From Scolanthus callimorphus (taxonomy: Eukaryota > Cnidaria > Anthozoa > Actiniaria > Edwardsiidae), in the NCBI GenBank assembly GCA_033964015.1, contig CM066923.1:26362168-26426167 (forward strand): 64,000 nt of DNA. Reading direction: 5' to 3'. Both the position numbers and the translations under genes were made by a program. Below, one piece after another: positions 59,501-64,000 of this stretch (positions are counted from its first letter, which is position 1; each line of letters begins with the position of its first letter). The notes under the pieces are model-generated. The model was not told where the DNA came from. It saw only the letters and a list, made by a program, of their open reading frames with translations, and did not search any database.

Positions 59501-61867
59501 AGAATATAGAGCAATGTTCTCGATTGAATTTGGTAAATCAAACCTGAAACTTTGTTTTTAGTCGATTTAGAGATTTCTACACGTAATTCGTCTTCTAATA
59601 TCTAACGAAAACAATAACAAAGGAGTGGCCGACACAGGCTCTTTAAGGCGTCAGTTTAAGGAAAATAAGGGCATATTATTTAGGCATTTCAGACATATTT
59701 TTTGGAAGTCATTTTGCTTTTGTTTTAGGCATTTTTGGAGTTTTAAGGAAAGTAGACTAAATTTTATAGGCATTCTTAGGCGCTTTATTGCGACTTTAAG
59801 ACCCGGAGTAGGCCTTCAACATATCTCTTTTGATCAAATAATTATTAGCTATAGTTCAATCCCATTTTTACTGTGCGACTACGTCAACCGGGCCATTTTG
59901 TAAGAAGTTAGCCAATCAGAAAGCGAGTACAGAACAAAGGATCTCGACTTTCTTGAGATCTGAGAGACCGAAATATCGCTTTTCTCGTAAAAATTGTGGA
60001 AATTATGGGCAGAAATCACTTCAAAAGACTTAATTACTCATCGACAGATGTATTGCAGGTATTAAATTTGCTTAAAATGGTTTCAATCTTTTAATGACAA
60101 ACTTTTTACGGGATGGCCCGGTTGACGTAGTCGCACAGTAACATATCGAAAATCAGTAATCCGGAATAGATAAGGCTTCAGTTTCACTGAATACAGCGCG
60201 CACTCCGAAATGCAAGATGGCGACTACGATCGGGACTCTGGCCAATAGAGCAGATTTCATATGGCTGTGAAAAGTGCCGCGAAAGAGTTGTTCCGCGCCG
60301 CGACCGTGACCGTGCCGCGACTACGCGATTTCATTCGGTATCTACAGCAGGCCAGGTTCCGTACCGCCACCGCGACAGTACGGCGCCGTGTCACGACACT
60401 TCTCACAGTCATACGAAATCTGCTCTTAGTGTTTTTCGAGGCGAGAGCGACTTGGAGCGAGCTAGCGCCAAATGCATCATGGGAAGACCGAACTGTGAGC
60501 CTTCCCGTGATCCTTTGCGACAGCGCCCGCCTTCCCATGATGCAGTGCGCGCGTCGAGATTTTACCTTTCGCGGATCGCGCGGGTTTTGCCCTGAGACAC
60601 CTGGGTACGAGGCAGTAAAATCGTTTTATCGCGACGCACGTTTTTCAATGAAATTATAAAAGAAATCATGCTCTCAAATGCGGTGATCTGATTGGTGTGG
60701 ATGTGGATGTTATATATAGCGTTTAGATGCAAATTAACCTAGTAATGGCCTCGTTTACCTCCTAGGAACGTAGCGTACGTGCCTTTAGAACACAACTTTT
60801 CACCAACCTAAACAACAACAAAATATTTGGTCTCCACGCTTTTAACACAATTAGTACTATAGAGCGGATTTCACATGGCTGTCGTGAGTAATTCGCAATT
60901 ACCTTGTAATTACTCCTATAGGTTTTATTCAGAATTGGTGTAATTACTTTGGGATTGATTTTACTACAGTCATATGAAAACCGCTCTAATATTAACAATA
61001 TAGTTGACGTTCGCGGGCGTAAATATGTTTTGGGCCTGACCAAGGCTCAATTTAGCCCGAGCGCAGCATTGAGTACAACAATGAGAATTTATGGCGACCA
61101 TCATAACGCCGATTGACTCGCGCGGACTCTAATATATTACAGCCCGCCAAAATGTTCATTAGAGCCCAGATAATACGCCACAATGCTGGGCAATGCTCGC
61201 GTGAAATTATGAGAATGCGTAACTTGGCGTCTTGCCCAGTTCATCTTTTTTTGACAAGAACACAATATTTACACAAATAGGAACTCTCTTTTAGACCCCG
61301 TCCACACTAACGCGTTTTCGTTTGAATCCGTATACTTTTTGATACGTAAGGCCTTCCGTCCACACTAACACGCTGATCGTTTTCATCGAATCCATATAAG
61401 ATTGAAAACTTTTGAAAACGCGTTAGTGTGGACAAGGTCTTAAACTACATTTTTTCGCCCTGTTCGCAAGGGGAGTAAAATTTTACGTGCGGAAATTCCA
61501 AGGGGGGGGGGGGGGGGGGGTCATTTCTGAACATCCTTCCGTGGGGGTATGGATATTTTTTGGAAACACACAACAACACACACTTTTTTGCGTTAGTTGT
61601 CAAGTGACGATGTCGATTCGATGCGCGTGTTGCAGTAAAACTCGTACATTTGCATGAAGTTCCTATGCCACTGTCCGATCATTTTGGTGATCGTTTCATG
61701 GAATACACCATGTGCAAGCTAGCGCCAAAACGGCGAATTCAGTCACCTGTTGAGAAAATCTAGATTGTAATTTCTGTTTTAATTCCAGTAAGCGCACGGA
61801 AGGCAGAGGGTCGACCAAGAGAGAGAACAGGAGAGAGGATAAGAAGGCGAGCAGCAAAGAAGCGAAG
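44517..61867 (+). CDS. UPF3B: UPF3, regulator of nonsense transcripts 3 (partial, 9 exons seen)
   Basis: Exons: 44517-44591, 45908-46014, 48693-48799, 51871-51966, 52640-52735, 54983-55065, 57137-57187, 58787-58857, 61789-61867. Phases join throughout with GT-AG introns, giving 255 codons without a stop. The N-terminus MGKTETEKVKSS precedes the RNP-like UPF2-binding domain: VVIRRLPPSLKEVELKEYL, RAYINFKNPEDIIRFRD, DGYLFVD and HEYPAVVEYAPYQ. Then come DYQTFLQSLEEE, LEEIEARK and TPLLEYLKMKR, all in UPF3 order. Exons 7-9 code for a Lys/Ser/Glu-rich tail. The EJC-binding C-terminus lies beyond the window. UPF3 links exon-junction complexes to UPF2/UPF1 in nonsense-mediated decay. UPF3A versus UPF3B cannot be decided; invertebrates usually have one gene. 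The introns, up to about 3.9 kb, are packed with mobile elements. No frame damage is seen here, in contrast to RagA and TPR-CHAT. Confidence 0.93.
45045..45345 (+). mobile_element. Dispersed compound foldback, copy 2 (UPF3 intron 1)
   Basis: Matches 24945-25250. Here the second half is bounded by a clean inversion, TTTATTATTCAGCACATCGA and TCGATGTGCTGAATAATAAA (about 45153-45345). Confidence 0.88.
45471..45655. mobile_element. Palindromic MITE (UPF3 intron 1)
   Basis: GTCCTCTGTTTTTCCATGGT, GTCCTCTTATATACCACAG on the left mirror CTGTGGTATATAAGAGGAC-type sequence and AAAACAGAGGACAT on the right. Short central loop. Confidence 0.85.
46190..48590. mobile_element. Element with GGCTGATTGCATTTTTAAAC ends, hosting a nested element
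   Basis: GGCTGATTGCATTTTTAAAC and GGTTTAAAAAATGCAATCAGCC are inverted, followed inward by CGGGGGGTTGAGGA and its inverse. GGAAATTCCAGGGG motifs lie inside the left end. The TIR element 46466-48518 makes up most of its length. A solo end of this family is at 21527. Confidence 0.85.
46466..48518. mobile_element. TIR element GTGACCTCTCACGCGAAAACG with TAACGCCACCTCGCGC arrays
   Basis: Ends GTGACCTCTCACGCGAAAAC and GTTTTCGCGTGAGAGGTCAC are perfect inverses, flanked by AATT (46462-46465 and 48519-48522). Both ends carry long arrays of about 22-44-bp units, CTAACGCCACCTCGCGCTTT/TCTAACACTTGACTCG, in the same strand sense. The middle (about 46900-48050) is unique with only short ORFs. Non-autonomous. 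Confidence 0.93.
49314..51446. mobile_element. TIR element GTGACGACTCACGCAAAAACG with TAACGGTT/TAACGCTT arrays
   Basis: Ends GTGACGACTCACGCAAAAAC and GTTTTTGCGTGAGTCGTCAC are inverses, flanked by AAAT (49310-49313 and 51447-51450). Subterminal arrays of GTTATAACGGTT, TAACGCTTTG and TAACGGTCTG lie at both ends. The interior has a diverged tandem duplication of about 190-200 bp (49670-50130, GCGCTAGAGTTTTA and AAAGTCAAAAGCCGC blocks). No transposase. Confidence 0.93.
52422..52613 (-). mobile_element. AAAGAGCC..GTCAGCC MITE, UPF3 intron 4 copy
   Basis: CTAAAGAGCCCATGTCA to GTGGCTGACAAAGGCTC. Inside, CAATGGAAATGGATGCTTTC and GAGAACATTGCTCTATATT match the copies at 58902-59646 in reverse orientation. 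Confidence 0.8.
52736..53553. other. UPF3 intron 5, first part
   Basis: Apart from a short inverted pair near 52917 and 52971 (CAGGTCT and GACCTGTGGC), nothing was recognised. Confidence 0.3.
53554..54106. mobile_element. TIR element ATTCTCGGTTTTCATGTGAC
   Basis: ATTCTCGGTTTTCATGTGAC and the imperfect inverse GTGACAAGTGAAAACCAAGAAT bound about 550 bp in UPF3 intron 5. No ORF. ATGGCGGC-type motifs lie inside. Confidence 0.7.
54345..54420. repeat. Single arm of the 10418-10580 foldback
   Basis: CTTTCAAGTTTTGATCAGTT, then CTCCCAACATCCCCCTCG and AGCAGAGAGCACGTGGAAAG, match one arm in reverse orientation. Confidence 0.8.
55144..56329. mobile_element. TIR element CAGCCTCGTAACATGGTAT with GAGCCCTGATCCC arrays
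   Basis: CAGCCTCGTAACATGGTAT and ATACCATGTTACGAGGCTG are perfect inverses. Inside both ends, TTGAGCCCTGA and TGATCCCTGAGCCC motifs are repeated in opposite orientations. The interior shares GCGCGCAAAGCGCGCCCTGA, GCCAGGCCTG and AAGATACACATGTTCTTGTA with the element at 13829-15099. A GGGACGGACCATTAGATATT block (55382) suggests a nested piece of the 40355 family. UPF3 intron 6. Confidence 0.85.
57201..57381. mobile_element. CATAGCTAGGGGGG MITE-like element
   Basis: GGCATAGCTAGGGGGGAGGG and CCTGGCTACGCTACTG form an imperfect terminal inversion like that at 23198-23415. A (CCCCCA)n run lies between. UPF3 intron 7. Confidence 0.5.
57617..57993. mobile_element. TIR element with TTGTCGCGCAACA ends
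   Basis: CCCTCGTCGCGCAACATTGT, GCGTTGCAAGTTGATG on the left mirror CTTGCAACGCAGCAATGTTG, GCGACAAGTTGAGGGATG on the right. TTGTTGCGCGA-type motifs recur inside. Confidence 0.8.
58653..58761. repeat. Short duplicated block with CCAAT-type motifs
   Basis: TTGTGATTGGCTG occurs at 58689-58701 and 58749-58761, each preceded by CACGTG and CGAGTG. AGCCAATCAGC lies just upstream at 58636. It sits directly before UPF3 exon 8. Confidence 0.6.
58902..59646. mobile_element. Three AAAGAGCC..GTCAGCC MITE copies in alternating orientation
   Basis: 59416-59646 is the most complete (231 bp): TTAAAGAGCCTATGTCAGCC to GGCCGACACAGGCTCTTTAA. A reversed, interrupted copy precedes it (about 59147-59420) and a third, in direct orientation, lies at 58902-59145. 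All contain AAAGCATCCATTTCCATCG and AGAGCAATGTTCTCGATTGA or the inverse. Confidence 0.82.
59869..60140. mobile_element. MITE, TACTGTGCGACTACGTCAAC ends
   Basis: TACTGTGCGACTACGTCAAC and GTTGACGTAGTCGCACAGTA are perfect inverses, extended by CGGGCCAT and ATGGCCCG. 272 bp, no ORF. Confidence 0.92.
60247..60426. mobile_element. MITE, AGAGCAGATTTCATATG family, copy 1
   Basis: AGAGCAGATTTCATATGGCT and the inverse CAGTCATACGAAATCTGCTCT. GC-rich interior with CGCGACCGTGACCGTG. Confidence 0.85.
60861..60987. mobile_element. MITE, AGAGCGGATTTCACATG family, copy 2
   Basis: AGAGCGGATTTCACATGGCT and CAGTCATATGAAAACCGCTCT. The interior (GTAATTACTCC) is unrelated to copy 1, so only the ends are shared. 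Confidence 0.82.
61292..61442. mobile_element. MITE, GACCCCGTCCACACTAACG family
   Basis: TTAGACCCCGTCCACACTAA, then CGCGTTTTCG, is mirrored by GAAAACGCGTTAGTGTGGAC, AAGGTCTTA. A second internal TCCACACTAAC lies at 61370. A related left end (TTAGACCCCATCCACACGTA) is at about 44702. Confidence 0.85.
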
Positions 61868-61905
61868 GTATAACAACAATGCCTCAGTGGGATCTGCAAC
61901 AACTG

Positions 61906-62010
61906 AGAGCAGATTTCGTGTGACTGAAAAATTCCGGCGATTAAGTTGTGCCATGACTACGCGATGTCATTCCGTATCTACAGCAGCTCAGGTTCCGTGC
62001 CGGTGTCGAC
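61906..62010 (+). mobile_element. MITE, AGAGCAGATTTC family, copy 3, truncated by satellite
   Basis: AGAGCAGATTTCGTGTGACT, then ACTACGCGATGTCATTCCGT and CTACAGCAG, match the left half of copy 1. The expected right half is missing, and the TATTTCTATGA satellite starts at that point (62011). Confidence 0.78.
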
Positions 62011-63340
62011 TATTTCTATGACTATTTCTATGATTATTTCTATGAGTATTTCTATGAGTATTTCTATGACTATTTCTATGACTATTTCTATGAGTACTTC
62101 TATGAGTACTTCTATGACTATTTCTATGAGTATTTCTATGATTATTTCTACGATTATTTCTATGAGTATTTCTATGAGTATTTCTATGATTATTCTATGA
62201 TTATTTCTATGATTATTTCTATGATTATTTCTACGATTATTTCTATGAGTATTTCTATGAGTATTTCTATGATTATTCTATGATTATTTCTATGATTATT
62301 TCTATGATTATTCTATGATTATTTCTATGATTATTTCTATGATTATTTCTCATTATTTCTATGATTATTTCTATGATTAATTTCTATGACTATTTCTATG
62401 AGTATTTCTACGATTATTTCTACGAGTATTTCTATGAGTATTTCTATAAGTATTTCTATGAGTATTTCTATCAGTATTTCTATGAGTATTTCTATGAGTA
62501 TTCTGTGATTATTTCTATGATTATTTCTGATTATTTCTATGATTATTTCTGATCATTTCTATGATTATTTCTATGATTATTTCTATGATTATTTCTATGA
62601 GTATTTGTATGAGTATTTGTATGAGTATTTCTACGAGTATTTCAACAAGTATTTCTATGATTATTTCTATGATTAGTTCTATGATTATTACTATGACTAT
62701 TTCTATGACTATTTCTATGAGTACTTATTTCTATGAGTATTTCTATGATTATTTCTACGATTATTTCTATGAGTATTTCTATGAGTATTTCTATGATTAT
62801 TCTATGATTATTTCTATGATTATTTCTATGATTATTCTATGATTATTTCTATGATTATTTCTATGATTATTTCTCATTATTTCTATGATTATTTCTATGA
62901 TTAATTTCTATGACTATTTCTATGAGTATTTCTACGAGTATTTCTATAAGTATTTCTATGAGTATTTCTATGATTATTTCTATGATTATTTCTATGACTA
63001 TTTCTATGACTATTTCTATGATTATTTCTATGAGTATTTCTATCAGTATTTCTATGAGTATTTCTATGAGTATTTCTATTATTATTTCTATGACTATTTC
63101 TATGAGTATTTCTACGAGTATTTCTGCGAGTATTTCTACGAGTATTTCTATGAGTATTTCTATAAGTATTTCTATTATTATTTCTATGATTATTTCTATG
63201 ATTATTTCTATGACTTTTTCTATGACTCTTTCTATGAGTACTTCTAAGACTACTTCTGAGTATTTCTATGAGAATTTCTATGAGAATTTCTATGAGTATG
63301 TCTATGAGTATTTCGATCATTATATCTATGACTACCCGCA
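62011..63340. repeat. TATTTCTATGA satellite, about 1.3 kb
   Basis: A 12-bp unit TATTTCTATGAN (mostly GAG, GAT, GAC) is repeated about 110 times with occasional 11-bp or shorter units that shift the phase. Because 12 is a multiple of 3, long frames open in several phases (IS/MS repeats, YFYEYFYD repeats, and RNTHRNNH repeats on the other strand). None is regarded as coding. It lies in the intron after UPF3 exon 9. Confidence 0.97.
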
Positions 63341-64000
63341 CGAAAATGTCTGGGCTGGCAAGAGCCTGAATTCGGCCTGACAAATAAGCAGGACATTAGC
63401 CGGTCAGGAGCATTACATGAGCCTGACGGACACTAGCGGGAACTAGAATGACACGAGCATGACAGAGAGCAGGAAAAAGAGCGTGAACTAGCGTTGCAAG
63501 AGCCTCACAACATCGACCGTGAATACATAGCGCCTGACATAGCGGTACGGATCCATCATCGCCTCAGAATAAAGCAACGATATTATTGGTGCAAATCCAT
63601 CATCACCTTGGTGCCGTCAGACCTGTTTACTGCCGGAAAACTACTACTTTTAATTCACTTTTGACAGAGTCGCAAATCAGGAAATATTTTACTAACAGGA
63701 GAAAACCGAACATGTTATCTAATAATACTTGGCCGAAACTCACGCAAAAAGCGTTATCAGCTGATGCAAAGGTAAATTATCTCTCTCCAATTTATGAATA
63801 TCATGACACAGACCCTTTGCACCGTAGAGATAATATGTTAGGTTTTCTCCTGTTACTAAAAGAACGCAACACAGAGTTTATTTTACACGAACTGGTATTG
63901 CACGAGACTAGAAATGAAATTTCTATTTAACGTAGCCGATCCCCTTTTGCCGTTTCGCATTTTTTGTCGCATGTATATTTTATCAGTTGTTGTTCGCGTG
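63341..64000. other. Satellite flank and unassigned sequence
   Basis: 63355-63545 holds loosely repeated (G)AGCCTGAC/GAGCATGACA motifs, perhaps a degraded minisatellite. A 114-codon frame (63586-63930, +) has no recognised domain. No further UPF3 exon was identified. Confidence 0.35.

Noticed and set aside
62011..63383. Long ORFs in several frames on both strands (ISMSISM, YFYEYFYD and RNTHRNNH repeats)
   Set aside because: They follow automatically from a stop-free 12-bp satellite unit and change with each phase shift.
63586..63930. 114-aa ORF as a further UPF3 exon
   Set aside because: No matching composition (UPF3 tails are Lys/Glu/Arg-rich) and no suitable splice sites found.

Overview
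This window looks like nuclear DNA of an animal, most likely an anthozoan cnidarian (stony-coral type). It has spliced metazoan genes with GT-AG introns, a RagA GTPase and a UPF3 gene with long introns, a TPR-CHAT gene of the kind expanded in corals, and very many short palindromic or TIR-bounded DNA elements. No bacterial operon, CRISPR, rRNA or tRNA gene was seen. The phylum call rests on gene content and repeat style, not on a search.

Layout. 1-15 kb is almost all repeats: foldbacks, tandem arrays, two adjacent 'ACTGGG' elements (3786-8304) with a higher-order satellite inside, MITEs with clear target-site duplications (TSDs), and a 1.27-kb TIR element with subterminal arrays (13829-15099). 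15.7-19.4 kb (+) carries an apparently intronless TPR-CHAT gene: 13 tandem 120-bp TPR units, a charged linker and a CHAT protease-like domain that keeps His and Cys. Its reading frame is broken about five times. 23.5-28.5 kb (-) is RRAGA (RagA) in 8 exons. Its first six exons are intact; the last two each lack 1 nt, and exon 7 with its splice donor is triplicated. Two large palindromes (28925-29458 and 29598-30731) lie upstream of it. 33.7-34.5 kb (+) is an intact, single-exon NNMT/PNMT-family methyltransferase.

35.4-44.4 kb is a transposon graveyard. A 4.7-kb foldback has a left arm interrupted by three other elements, and its intact right arm preserves the empty site of each. It is followed by two elements sharing the terminus GGGACGGACCATTTGA. 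From 44.5 kb to the window end (+) runs UPF3, a nonsense-mediated-decay factor. Nine exons are visible; the 3' end lies outside. It has a strong-context uORF, and its introns hold many mobile elements plus a 1.3-kb satellite built from TATTTCTATGA units (62.0-63.3 kb).

The two housekeeping genes act in separate pathways (RagA: amino-acid signalling to mTORC1; UPF3: mRNA surveillance). The TPR-CHAT gene is the best candidate for a poorly described system. The strongest structural theme is a set of non-autonomous TIR elements, several with 4-bp TSDs and arrays of short motifs next to their ends. Some pairs share termini but differ in array; others share an interior module but differ in termini.
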